Below are positions 1-11,710 of a DNA stretch of 64,000 nt, piece by piece. Origin of the DNA: Pectinophora gossypiella (lineage: Eukaryota; Arthropoda; Insecta; Lepidoptera; Gelechiidae); the NCBI RefSeq assembly GCF_024362695.1, contig NC_065417.1:9727001-9791000 (forward strand). Direction: 5' to 3'. Within the stretch, counting starts at the first letter, position 1; each line of letters opens with the position of its first letter. A program made the translations under genes and the position numbers. The notes below the pieces were generated by a model. The model saw only the letters and a list, made by a program, of their open reading frames with translations. It did no database searches and was not told the origin of the DNA.

Positions 1-829
1 GGCCAATTCCTTCACTTCCTAAAACTTAATATGAAATACATTTTTGTTTTTATATTACCGATCTTGGCTACCTTTAATGTTAGCATTTAATTTAATTTGA
101 CAGCATTGTCCCGTGCATTACGTATTTTCATTAAGGCCCTTTCACATTAAGGCGACCCCCGCGCGTGCCGTGGGAGTGCCGGACGCGTGCCGCTCCCATC
201 GCGTGATACTCTTCAATAGGCTCACCCCCGGACACCCCCGGACACCCCCAGACACCCTCATATACCCTCGAACACCCGCGAGCTCCGCGATTGATCATAG
301 TTATTGCGGTATTACTTCGAGTCATTGTGTAAATGTGGTTCAAACGCCCCCTGAAACAATGCCTTTTGAACGTAATGAGCCCCTATCCACTCCAATTGAT
401 TGGTAACTACCCCACTTTTAATCAAAACGAGGAAATTAAAAATCTGTCGTAGTTATAGATAAATAAAACAATCCAAAAGGTTTCTAGACTTTTTGAACAT
501 ATGGGTAACTCGTTGATGTCTTTTGTAGGAGACGTAATTGTGTGTATTAAACGCACACGCGTGACGTAAGCATTACATAACGTATTTTATTAAATTCTTG
601 TCATGTCTAATAAATTCCTTCAAATCAATTGTTTTATGACTAGAATACTAAATACACATAAATCCAACAGCTATAAATCATACGCTTTACCGTCACTGAA
701 TAGTTATACTCGGAATAAGATGTATGAAAATCGATCCATATCGATTCAGCGAAACATTTAATGTGTAACATTCGATATTCTATTACGCTTTCAAAATAAT
801 GGTGTTTGCTTCTCGTAGGCTGTAAACAG
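1..829. other. AT-rich non-coding stretch
   Basis: I see no gene here. A short C-rich run at about 225-275 repeats a GACACCCC-like unit imperfectly. The rest is AT-rich single-copy-looking sequence. Confidence 0.5.
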
Positions 830-1470
830 AGTGTATTGCCTTTGCGATATTGCACGTATGCACTTATTGACCGAGGAAACAGTTCGTGCCCTCGGTCCCA
901 CGGGAGGGCGCGAGAAATCCCTTAATTCGTGCAGGTGCGGGCTCATTACGCGCTTTTCCGACACGTGTCGGCGCGTGCGTCCGCCCTCTATGCTTACTCC
1001 TTGCGTGTATATAACGCACTCCCATCGCACAGTTCCAAAGATAAATAATAATAGGTTTCGTTTTGTTGGTATCAGGTTTTGGTTAGAGCTGACGGTTTAT
1101 TTATTATGTAGTGAGTTTCATGTTACATTTAAGATAACATTAAGTATCTACCTAATCAATTAGTCAAAAGATTTCGCCCAAGTTTCGATCAAATTCTTAC
1201 CTAACTAAGTAATTACAAACAACTTCTCACCAAAACACGAACCACCAAAGCAAGCCGCCAAACCCCACAGATTGTTGACCCGAGCGTTCTTTTCTGAATA
1301 AACAGAGCAGAGCTGAATCGGCATCGTTGAGAAGTTCCGATGGGAAGGCTTCGTTCTCGTGTGAACAGCCGTGGGAGCGGTCACAGGTCGTCGGGATAAT
1401 TACCAGAGAGCCGATCGCCGCACGCGCATCGCGGGATTTCGGACACGCAGATCGTTCGCACGACTTTGTA
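830..1470 (+). promoter_or_regulatory. GC-rich island with a possible TATA/Inr core promoter
   Basis: The stretch is markedly richer in G+C than its neighbours. A TATATAA box lies at 1008-1014 and an arthropod initiator-like ACAGT at 1029-1033, about 23 bases after the TATA start, slightly short of the usual spacing. A second GC-rich block at about 1320-1455 ends in TTTGTAAGA (about 1467), which could be a splice donor of a non-coding first exon. No convincing coding frame follows. It could equally be an enhancer, and I have no transcript evidence. Confidence 0.22.
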
Positions 1471-4320
1471 AGATTTTATCGATGATGTGGAAAAGTTTGA
1501 AAGGATGTTAAAAGGAATTTGTTTCTTTTATATATTTGTGTCCATAATCCAAATTTTGTGATGTAAGTATTGTAGTTGTGGTTTGGTTCTACAAACAGAG
1601 CTTTAGCTCTGTCTTCTGAATCAAATACAACTGTGTCTGTCTAGCTGGACCATAATATGACAAAAGTTAAGCATAGATATCATTAACTTTAATAGTTGGA
1701 CCACCCCCTATGGACATTATTATTCAAATTAATAACACCCCTAATACTCCTCAGTCTTAATAAAAAAAAAAAACCTATCTAATACCGGTCATTATTAGCC
1801 TATTATGTTCATCACGAAGGAATGTGAGGAGTAACATAGCATCGTGAGAGGAACGGGGATGGCATAAGTAAATCGCGGCATGAATTACCAAGACGTGGGA
1901 TAGCTTGTGGATACCGTGAGAGCATGCAGGTCATGGGAGACTGACGAGGTAAGGGAAGTCGAGAGGTTTCGATTGTTGTACTTGCTTCTTGTAAGTCAGT
2001 CATTATACGAGTAGTATGTAGGTTTGGGGCGATTGATTGATGTGTTTCGAGTGAGTATTTTTTAGAAAATTCTTAATAATTCGACACAAGGGTGGATGAC
2101 TGAGTCAACAATAAGTTATAAAATGCTAATCTTGAAATGGAAGTTAATTTAAGATGATCAATAATCAACCTCATTTTTCATTTTGACTTGTTTATGAATT
2201 ACGTCACATTAAGTACTTACGTATGAATATTCGTGACTTTTGCAAAAGCATCTCATTTGACTAAATTGTCATCTAGCCTATTGCTGACTATCAAAGGAAA
2301 TCCTAATTTAAATCAATCTGATGTCTAATGAAAAAAAAAACCAGTGTGATATTTTGTCATACCTAACTACTAAGTGTCACCAAACTGCAATTTTTAAATA
2401 ATAAAACATCAGGCTTAGTACCCTTCCTGTCGTTTTAAAATACCACTCCTTAGATTGCTCTTTTCCCCATGAAAGGTTACATCGATTTGATACAGCCGTA
2501 TCCCTTAACAACCCTGTCTAGAGATTAATAACATGGCTTCAATGTTGGGGGATTTAATTCGCAATAAGCGTAAAAGGCATTTAATAATGCAGACGTCCGA
2601 TCACGTGCGCGTGCGATGAACAAATACCTAGCAATCGACGTAATGAACGCGCGTTGGGAGAGGGCGAGGGGAGGAGGGGGAAGCGCCACGTGGCGGTCAC
2701 GTGACAATTTACATCAAGCAAGCTATGTGGGCGAGGGACTAAGTTATTACATTACGTTTTTAGTGATTGTGAAACGAAATGAAAATGTACTTCGTTACTG
2801 ATTAGATTTGTTTTGTCAGTATTTCATTTCGTTCATGTAACAACACAAATCTTAGTTAAAATGATGTAGTGTAGAAATGTATAATCAAAATTAAACAGGA
2901 AAAAGCCGTAATTTCTTTACACTCCCTTTTCAGTATTTATATAAATAGGTGCTATGTCTAGTAGTGGTAGTAGTGGTAGTAGTACATCGAAAAGTTGCAT
3001 TTTGTCTTTAGTACGTGTAGTGACACTCAGAAACGTTGTGTAAGTAATACACATTACAATAACAATCAATCTATACAGCTGTTAGACAAAGGCCCACTCA
3101 GACGTCAAAACGAAACTCCCACAGCTTTATAACAAAAACTGTGTCGATTTTCCCACAATAATGAATGGGGATCAAGCCGATTGAATGGCCCCGCGCGAAA
3201 CTATGACGTCACATCTGAACCACTTTAATTGGAGCTTTGATTACGTTCGGCTAACAAGCGATTTGTTAGATAGGGGTGTGTTAGGCAGTGGTCGTGTGAG
3301 GTCTACGGAGACTGGTAGCATGCAGATTACATATAGGGTGTTGTGACACGCGTGGGAGCTTGCTGCATTGTGCAGGCACTTAACTGTGCGATAAAGGAAC
3401 TATAGGACCATTAGCTGGATTCGCTTTGCTCATTCGTTGTCACTGATCGATAGACATTGGATTATGATACGAGAACTGATTCGGAGGGAAGCTCTGGAAC
3501 GAAAGTGTGAATTATAGTTGGATATAGAAGAATTTAATGAGCGTGGGAATTAATATGTATGAAAATCAGAACGGTTGTAAGATGTCTGCGATTTATTGGC
3601 TGCGGCGGCTGTAGGTGCGCCTACATGTAATAATTATTGCATCGAAACAGCTACGCTAGAAGCCGAACCTATTCTAACAATACCTTTTGTAGGTTATATT
3701 ATACTATTATTCGATAATCTGAATACCTCAGATTTCTATTCAGATTGGCGAATAATTATGAAATCGAATAATCAAAGATCTCTATCAAGAACACCAAACA
3801 AAAAAATCGCGGAACGAATTCGCGAAATTCATACCACAAGTCTGCAACCCTTGAAACCAAATGAACCGAGGAAGGAACTAAAGTTCTCAAGTGGTTTAAT
3901 TTTAATAAAGCTGGGGTGAAACAGTGAAAGCCAGGTGCATACGGGGCGATATCTTGATAGACTTATGAGGGTTATATTGTCGGTTTTTTGGACCGCCCTT
4001 AAACCTTTGGCGTCAATTATTCGTGACCCTAATTGCAGATGATGTGATACGAGGTATTGTGATCGAGTTGACGGCGCTATTGCTTTATTTGTGTACTTTT
4101 TGTAAAGTTGTTGTTTGGGGTTTCTAAACTCATGTCGACAATGCTTTCTAAGACGTTACATTGATGCTTTGTGATGCTGGTTCATTGGGAATAGTATACC
4201 ATATTGTAGGATCAGCTGTATCGGTTGTTGTAAGTAATTGATAGTTTGGATGTGTTGAATGTTTTATGTTAAGGCACAGAATATCTACTGACACATAGTA
4301 CAAAGATGGATACCATATGT
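1471..4320. other. AT-rich non-coding stretch
   Basis: No supported gene. It holds short GC-richer patches near 2620-2720 and 3180-3360, and a TAGTGG/TAGTAG microrepeat near 2958-2985. Open frames of about 60-110 codons here start mostly at non-ATG codons and look random. Confidence 0.45.
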
Positions 4321-4459
4321 CACTGGGACACCATGGTCGATCGCGCCGCCAACAAATGTGCGTAGTTGACACCATAGTATCTTGTTGGTTGCGTTTAGTA
4401 CAATTCCATACACTATGTTGGTGGCGCGATCGTGGTAACACCATCAAGGTGTCTTAGTG
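4321..4459. repeat. Foldback MITE (CACTNGGACACC family), copy 1
   Basis: The left end CACTGGGACACCATGGT and the right end, read on the other strand (CACTAAGACACC), form imperfect terminal inverted repeats. They extend into a matching GC-rich box (ATCGCGCCRCCAACA). The element is about 139 bp with no coding. A diverged relative lies at 9609-9780. The target duplication is unclear. Confidence 0.55.
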
Positions 4460-5408
4460 TATAAGAGGTGTATAAGAGCGCCCTTAGGTACCGTTCCTTT
4501 TCTTTATTAAAGTTTAATATCTAACTATATCTCCAATTATACCAATCGCACCCTAAATGTAGTCCTTGTAGACCAAGAAAGGAGGGCTTCTTGACCTCAA
4601 TTCTTCGATTGGGTGCATTTGGATTCCAATGTCGAAGAAGAACATGGGAGCGTTTGTCCAATTGTTCAGATGATTATATTAATTGCTTGACTTAGGATCT
4701 TACTAAGAGTGTTCAACTTATTATAGTTTAAAAATATTCAAAGAATCGGTTAAAATTGATTGAAGACTTATATTAATGTACTGTAACTCCCTCTATATAT
4801 TGCCAAAAAAATCCATCGCGCGATGTTTGGACATCTGCCCCAGCGACCCCAAGTCCTGTGCTGCTGCTGGTTGAAGCTGGCTGGCAAGGTGTGCCAGCTC
4901 CCCTACGTCACAGTCGCGATGTGAAATGCGGCGGTTCTCACACCCCGCGCAATCGCAGCTGCGTACGCGCACACAGCTGTCGCCAGTATGCAAACGCCCT
5001 AATAAACTAACGCGTTTTATTACTACGCTCTTTGTACCGCTTATACTCCGATAGGCGGATTATTATAGCAGATTAAGGTAAGATAGATAAAGGTCTTGAA
5101 GTGGAGAATAAGAAAGGCTATAAAAAAATTGAGATGCCATAAAAGTATGACTTTTTATTGCTATGGTTCTCATGGGAATGGTAAGAAAATTAACGGGGAA
5201 ATACTTTTGATTTCAATGTGATTTAGGTATGACGCGTGAATTTAATAAAATAATAATAATAAATTGTTCCTTTTTTATTAGATTCTTGACCGCAAAGTAA
5301 ACGGGCTAAGAGATAAGTGCGTTATCTCAATTCAATAAAGTGTTCGTGGAGTCTAGACTTGCACCAATGAGCTATTAATTTATCTTAAGTGCAGTTTTCG
5401 CTAACACA
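4460..5408. other. Non-coding stretch with a GC-rich patch
   Basis: The patch at about 4795-4990 is GC-rich. On the minus strand it has an open frame of about 65 codons with clustered cysteines, but no ATG start and no family I recognise. An unknown exon or a regulatory island are both possible. Confidence 0.3.
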
Positions 5409-5555
5409 GTTGGCTCGACCGTTATAGACGGCGATACGGCTCACCACCTATCACTTTGGTCTAAAAGAAAGCTCGGTGAGCTGTGGGTACTTAGTTCATA
5501 TTGCGATGGATGTACCTTTGACTACCCAAATTGGGATATAGTCGCAAGCTTATGT
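5409..5555 (+). repeat. Interspersed repeat family H (GGCTCGACC...GAGCTTATG)
   Basis: About 150 bp shared, at different states of decay, with copies at 6215-6367 (minus), 14591-14745, 30825-30865, 53397-53645 (interrupted), 55821-55910, 59083-59147 and 63655-63780 (minus). Diagnostic words are AAGCTCGGTGAG, ACTTAGTTCATCTTGCGATG and GATGTACCTCTGACTA. There is no coding and no clear terminal inverted repeat, so I leave the class open. Confidence 0.7.
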
Positions 5556-6214
5556 TCACTGAATCTGGATTCCTTTTTTAATACTACTATCGCAACTACT
5601 TTTTAAGGTCTTTGAAATATACCTACAAAAGAACCTTCAATGCTAAATAATGTAAGCTAAACTATGCGCCAAATGTAGGTAACACCTACGCTACAGAGGA
5701 ATGCTGTATTCCTTTAGTCCAGTATTATGACGAATACGGTTACTTTAACTAGTTTTTAAATACCTATCTCGGGCAGTCCATCTGCAGGGCACATGGCCAC
5801 AAAGCGGCATTGTCAGCGTCGCTATATCGGGTGCGTTCGCGCACGTGGCGAGCCCGCCCGCCCTGCGCCTGCGATCAACATGAACTTTCTAATTTTACGG
5901 CTCTTGTTGCACTGTTCAGCTGTTATATTGCCGTCAATGTTTATGGGCATTGAAAAAATAGTAGGATGTACTGTTCCGGGATTGTTTTCGAATTTACTGA
6001 TGTTTAGTTTAGTTTGCTATACTTTTCAAAATATTATCTGGTTTACTGGTACTGATAAACAAACATAAAGTTTATCGGAACGTTATTTGAGTTTGCAGTA
6101 AAAATAATGAATCCATTAATTAAAATTGAGCTCATTTCAAATGTATAAAACAAGTGATAAATATCTAGGTAAATATTTTATTGAAATAACAAAGTATTAT
6201 TTTACCTGCAATTC
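5556..6214. other. Non-coding stretch
   Basis: A GC-rich patch near 5795-5880 opens a 91-codon ATG frame (5793-6068) with hydrophobic stretches. I recognise no family and do not call it a gene. The rest is AT-rich. Confidence 0.3.
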
Positions 6215-6367
6215 ATAATATAAACTCACGACATTCCAATTGCGGTAGTCAGAGGTACATCCATCGTAAGATGAACTAAGTACCCACGCCTCACCGAGCT
6301 TTTTATTATACCAACGTGACAGGAGATGAGCTGTATCGCCGTGTATAATAATGGTCGAGCCAACTAT
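6215..6367 (-). repeat. Interspersed repeat family H, inverted copy
   Basis: This minus-strand copy matches the 5409-5555 copy about 0.7 kb away, so the two could fold back on each other. GATGTACCTCTGACTA and AAGCTCGGTGAGG are recognisable on the reverse strand. It is diverged by small indels. Confidence 0.65.
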
Positions 6368-8645
6368 GGTAGTGAAATCAATAAAATAATAATACATTAA
6401 ATGCTCAAATAAACTGAGTATTCTAACCTTCCCAGCTTCTGTGACTGCGCACAATCTGCACCGCACATGCGCCCTAGCGGCTATTTTTTACCACCCCTGT
6501 AAATATTGTGATCGTTTCCTCAAGTACGGCTCTTTACTCTTGTCCCCATAATGTTTGAACTTTTTGTTTATTTGTCAATTGCAATTCGAAGTTTGAAATT
6601 GAAGTCTTTTAAAGACCTTGCCGTATTTGTGGTGTTGTTTTTTTAATACATAGGCTATTTAAATCACATCTATTCTGCTTTATTAATAATAATAATAATA
6701 TGAAGACGCGACGTTTCAATAAATGAAGAATACTTGAAAGTCTCGACCTACAGAGATGATACCAGGAGCGTACCGGGGCTGAAGCAGGATTTGTATGACA
6801 CCTTGCGCTACAGTGCGGGTGCGTAGTAACATTGATGATTACTTACTATTTATGTATGCGCTGGACTTACAGGATATATAACTAAAGTACAATGTACGGA
6901 CAAAAACTAAAAGTCAAATGGAACAAAAACCAGCGCTATAAAGTGGTTCTGATTGATATCTGGCTCATAAACGGGAGCACGTGAGACGTTCTGCATCTGC
7001 GAGTCAGGCCCTTTGTCAGCCGTGGCATTTCAACTGATTAATGATTGCTACACTGTGTCAATATTTGCATAAGAAACGGACAACAAAACTTATCGTCCTG
7101 CACATCTCCTTTCATTACTTTGATGACTTTCGTCTTAAGTTACTTTGTGCTTAGCCACATTCGAATTGCAACTTTATATCGTTTTTACCAGTGACCATGT
7201 TGGTTTTCTGAATAATTTGCACGGTGTTGTGTAAAATAAGTCTCTAATAAAAGGATGGACAGTGCAGACTTGCTTGAGGATACGCTTCGTGTAAGAAATG
7301 AACGTTCCGCTGTGGACTCGTCAGACGCGTCAATAAAAATATTCATTCGCTCACACTCTATTTAACAGTTGATGAGACAACCCTGTGTAGACTTTCAAGG
7401 ATGAACATATAAATAAACAGAAAAATATAAATACACAGGAAAATTTTGTCCAAAAAAATAATATGAAAATAAAAATATTCACTGACTACTTCAGTTGGCT
7501 TTAGTTTGACTGTTAACAACTCAATTGTCAGTCTTTTAACATTTAGCCTCAATAGTTTAACATGTTCTGAAAGCATTAGCAAAGCATTAATAAATATCTA
7601 TTAAATTAATAACATTGTAATCATAGTAATAAGAAGATAAAAGATAACTCATCTTTCCTAATCAAGTGACACCCCTTGCAGAAAGTCGCGTCCACACAAG
7701 CGTCCTGATTGACGCAATGAAAAATGACGCGACAATGTTTTGAGAAATTGCGTGCTTCAAACGGTGTCGGTCGCAGAATAGGACTTTATTACTTGCATAA
7801 TTTAATATAACACTTTATGGAACCGGTACTGTTACTACTGTACTTTGTAATGCTTTTGTTAGCACCTTGATTAGGGAGGTGACCGCTTACGATGCGTATG
7901 AGGTGTCTAGTCAAACGATCATTTATCTGCGTCTCATTTTTGGTAGATGAAAGAATTTTTGACGAGGCTTTCTCTTTGAAATCATGTTTCAGGAGCACAG
8001 GAAAGATAATGACTCGTGTCTTTTGGATTAGAAGCTACGCATCAATGATGGTGATTTATTTCTACACACCGTACTTATATGAAAGTAGTCTTAATTCGCC
8101 AGATTATATGACTGTAGAACGACTGAATTAGTATTGAAGAATTGCAACTTTAAGGACCTATATAATAGTTTGTATGACTAAACTGATTTTGATGACCATA
8201 GAACCATAATAATAAGATAAATCAAACCGGAGCGGAGGATAGTTAAGCGATTGTATTTTGAAGAATGAGCTTCATAATTGTTCCCGTATACATTTCTAAG
8301 GTGTATACTATGCGTTTATAGGTATTAATTTAATTGTTTATACAACAAGAAACACTGTAGTTGATATTAATGGCTAATGTGATCGTAAAGTATCTATTTA
8401 TGAGTAGATTAAAATGTATGACAAACAAACGGCAGCTGTTCGCGGTTTATACTAGACGATAAACTATCTAAATTCACAACTAATCTCAGTGATAACTCAC
8501 CCAGTCCTTGCCTAGTACAACTGTACTGCGACCTTCACACAACTACAATACCTATTACATATACACGTAAATAACAGGCCTATATACGTTTCACGACTGA
8601 CTCCATTACTGAATATATTCGAATTACTCGAGGTAAGTTATTTTT
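6368..8645. other. AT-rich non-coding stretch
   Basis: No supported gene. It includes a short TAA/AAT microsatellite near 6684-6700. Short frames near 7358-8131 have AT-driven composition and no recognisable motif. Confidence 0.4.
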
Positions 8646-8750
8646 TTTTGAGGTGACTTATTGTAGATTTGCCGCAGATGGCATTAACTACTTGGCCGGA
8701 CAAATGGGGAGCGCTTAAGGCTCTCACCCGGTACAACGTTACAAACTCGA
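8646..8750 (-). repeat. Interspersed repeat family T (GGCAAATCTACAATAAGTC tail)
   Basis: Read on the minus strand, the copy ends GGCAAATCTACAATAAGTC followed by an A-run, like a retroposon 3' end. Other copies: 21537-21605 (minus), 31196-31238, 34740-34925, 35662-35940 (minus, longest), 48326-48376 (minus), 52681-52750 and 55345-55385. No coding remains in this copy. Confidence 0.6.
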
Positions 8751-9608
8751 GGTAAGTATGAAACATATATTCGTATGCTTCAACGTTTTTTTGTATGGTA
8801 CTTACTCAGATGATAGAGCTTCTTGCACGGATTCATAGTTATAATTCTTTTATACAAATCGTCTCAGGTTTAGGTGAATATCTATTATTACACTGTGAAG
8901 CAGCTTGGTGATATACATCCAAAAGTGTATTTCTCTCTACAAAGTGAATCGTGTTAGTAATAATTATGACACGGAAACCTCTGTGCTTGTGACCAAGTGA
9001 CCATATGTCAAGTGAACATAAATCCTGTACGACATGAGTAAACAAAGTAATTGAAATAAGTACTTAGTCAAACGAGATAAGTACCTATATATAACAGATA
9101 AACCAATTTGTCATGTTTCGACGTCGTTTTCACTTATTAAACATTAACGAGACAAAGAATAATTTGCCAGCCTGAGGTGTCCAGTTGGTAATGAGCTATT
9201 CATAATGAGGGTAGACTAAACATTCGTCAACGTGATTTGTGTAGTTTGTGGACTACGCCAGGTGTCCGGTAGGTGCAGAGCCGGGGCTAGGAGAGCTCAA
9301 GAGTCAGCATTCTCCTTATTGAACAGCTACTTGGAGTATATGAGAAAGACATGGAAATGTCGTATGCTGTCTCTCTATCTCTAAAGGAAGATAAAAGTAA
9401 TTTTTAATAATTTTCTTTTCAATGTACCATTTATTTATTATTTTTTTTATATATATTTGTACGCCTGCACGCAGGTCGAACACATCACAACATTGTTATT
9501 TAAATTATTTTACCACGTTATTCTATTTTATGTGTTCTCGCAAGTAAATTGATTTGATTTGATATTGTGTTTGCTAAACTCATAGGTACAGCTAGTGTAC
9601 TAACATAA
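8751..9608. other. AT-rich non-coding stretch
   Basis: I see no gene or named element here, only a T-rich run near 9430-9460. Confidence 0.4.
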
Positions 9609-9780
9609 GTATACCGACCGAAGTGGTGTCACCACAGTCGCGTCACCAACAAAATGTGTGCAGTCAGACGTCAGTTCGGTTGTGCAACCAACAAGAGACC
9701 AAGTGGAATACCCATTATACAACTGCATACATTTTAATGGCGGCGCAATCATGGTGGAGTACCATGGTGTCCTAGTGAGA
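9609..9780. repeat. Foldback MITE (CACTNGGACACC family), diverged copy 2
   Basis: The right end read in reverse (CACTAGGACACCATGGT) matches the 4321 element. An internal AAAATGTRTGCAGT box occurs in inverted orientation in both arms. The left terminus is decayed. The element sits 80 bp from the foldback transposon at 9861. Confidence 0.45.
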
Positions 9781-9860
9781 TATGGCCTTTAGGACGAGAG
9801 ATTTCTTATATTAGGACACTGACCGTCCGTATCATTATTATATTTCCATATGCCAACGTC

Positions 9861-10583
9861 GGGGGCCTGTTGTATTTCCTAATGTTTATAGTCCTAAAGT
9901 CGATTTTCCGAACATCATTTTCCTAATATTTAATTGTACTAATGTTCGATCATCCTAAATATTGATTATCCTACCGTAATACTTGTCCTAATATTCTTTA
10001 GTTCTAATATTAATGCCCCTAAAGTTTGAAATTCCGAATTTTTCATTCCCTATATGATCTATTTGACATATTTTGGTTAGTTGTGACCATCGAGGCCCGA
10101 AGGGCCGAGAGGCGGCGGTGAAGATTTGTTTCGTAACGACAGCAGTCACGGGTGCGAGCGAAGCGAGCACGGAAATTCGCGGCACCCCGACACTGTAGAT
10201 ATAGGTTACGAAGGCTGTATGGCAGGGGGCGAGCAAAGCGAGCCCCCTGCCATATAGCCGAGTGGGTTAGGTTACTTGTGACCATCGAGGCCCGAAGGGC
10301 CGAGAGGCGGCGGTGAAGGTTCTCTATTGTATTCCCTAAAATTTCTTATCTTACTTTTTATTTTCCTTCACATTTTATTTAGGACTATACATTTTAGGAA
10401 TATAAACGATTGTAACTATGGACATTAGGGCTTACCATCATTAGGATGAAAAAAAATAGGGCAATGAACACTAGGAGTTAACAAAATTGGACTAGGATCA
10501 TTAGGACATTCGATACTTAGGACTAAAATGTGAAGGAAAATAAAAAGTAGGATAAGAAATTTTAGGGAATACAATAGAGAACC
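9861..10583 (+). mobile_element. Foldback-type DNA transposon, copy 1 (9-bp TSD)
   Basis: A 723-bp non-autonomous element lies between perfect 9-bp direct repeats GCCAACGTC (9852-9860 and 10584-10592). The ends share an imperfect inverted repeat around TRTTGTATTYCCTAA. The arms carry degenerate TAGGA boxes about every 15-16 bp. The middle has GC-rich hairpins at 10094-10106, 10152-10170, 10213-10259 and 10289-10301, and a roughly 43-bp direct repeat around the first and last. The segment 10318-10583 is bounded by near-perfect 60-bp inverted repeats. A 9-bp duplication plus repetitive arms is known for FB/Rehavkus-like elements of the MuDR superfamily; that assignment is inference because no transposase is present. 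Confidence 0.75.
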
Positions 10584-10592
10584 GCCAACGTC

Positions 10593-11700
10593 TGTAATAT
10601 AACAGCGTCATCAGCGTAATTTATAACGTCTGTATATTTAACACGCTAGCCGAAAATCTACCAAAAAACTTGCAGCCTCTTTCATTTTGTGACACAATAA
10701 AATAAAAAATACCTGTCACATTATATACTCGTATGGGCAGTGCTTACACTGCGGACCTGGCCAGGCTCCGTTTGACTCCGTCCGCTCATTTGTTCACGTC
10801 AAGTATGTACTATTTTTGTAGCCCACTTTACTCTCGCTCTAGTACATTTTAGCTCCAAGCGTCATAATTGACTTTTTTAGTATATACTTTCTAGCAATTA
10901 TAATTTGCCTTTCATCAACATTAATCTTAAAGGATTATGACGAGATCGTTTTAAAAGCGTGTTACTTGTGTCTCGGGATTTTTTCATTTAAAAGAGAGAT
11001 TTTTTGACGTGGCTTATTGTTGATTGGTCTCGGATGCCATTTCACTACTTAGCGGGATTCAGTTTTGTAAGGAAGGTGAAATCGTTCAATCTAGAAGACT
11101 TTGTTACAATGTTTTGTTTTAGTAAAAAATACATTATTTATCGGATTACTTATACATGAAGCTATAAAATTGAAAACTAAGGACGTTACCTGAAGAGTGA
11201 AGACTGAAGACATTTTCTGGGTCCTTCTCCAAAAAAGATCAAGATGACTAAAGACTAGGCTGTATGGGCTAAGTTCCCTTTGCCTGCCCGAATGGACAAA
11301 TAAAAAAAAACTGATTTGACTAGTTGACCCTATTGGCTAAACAACTCGACGCTCCCACGGACATTTGAATATTTATTTTTACAGAATGAGGAAGTAAAAC
11401 AATCAGCATTTACGACCGGCCATGTTTGGCGGAAACTACCAACATTTGGCGATCACCTTTCTTTAAAGAGCCGTAAGCGCATGTTATAAAACATTTCATA
11501 AAACGAGTCGTTATCGACGCCATGTGGACTGCAAGCCTCGACACAGGAGAGGAGCTAGGAATGTGCTATGAGAGAAACGCTTGTCAACAAAGTATTGTAA
11601 TAGTTTGGTTTCACCTCGTTCCATCAAATTTAGAAATTATACCTAATTCTTACCGTCTCATTTATCATTACTATATAATATAATTATGACATTTTGACTT
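10593..11700. other. AT-rich non-coding stretch
   Basis: No gene or recognised element between the foldback transposon and the RTE target duplication. Confidence 0.4.
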
Positions 11701-11710
11701 CTTTTAATAT

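Noticed and set aside
4793..4993. Cys-containing 66-codon minus frame
   Set aside because: No ATG start and no recognisable Cys spacing of a known domain.
5793..6068. 91-codon ATG frame with hydrophobic stretches
   Set aside because: Composition changes from GC-rich to AT-rich midway, with no signal peptide pattern, promoter or homology I can name.
9988..10285. Matching 80- and 82-codon frames in both foldback elements (also 34158-34455)
   Set aside because: They run through the GC-rich hairpins, have no family likeness, and are conserved only because the element copies are nearly identical.
10094..10301. Bacterial contamination suggested by GC-rich GCGAAGCGAGC hairpins
   Set aside because: Target duplications and an identical second copy show they are part of a transposon integrated in the AT-rich host DNA.
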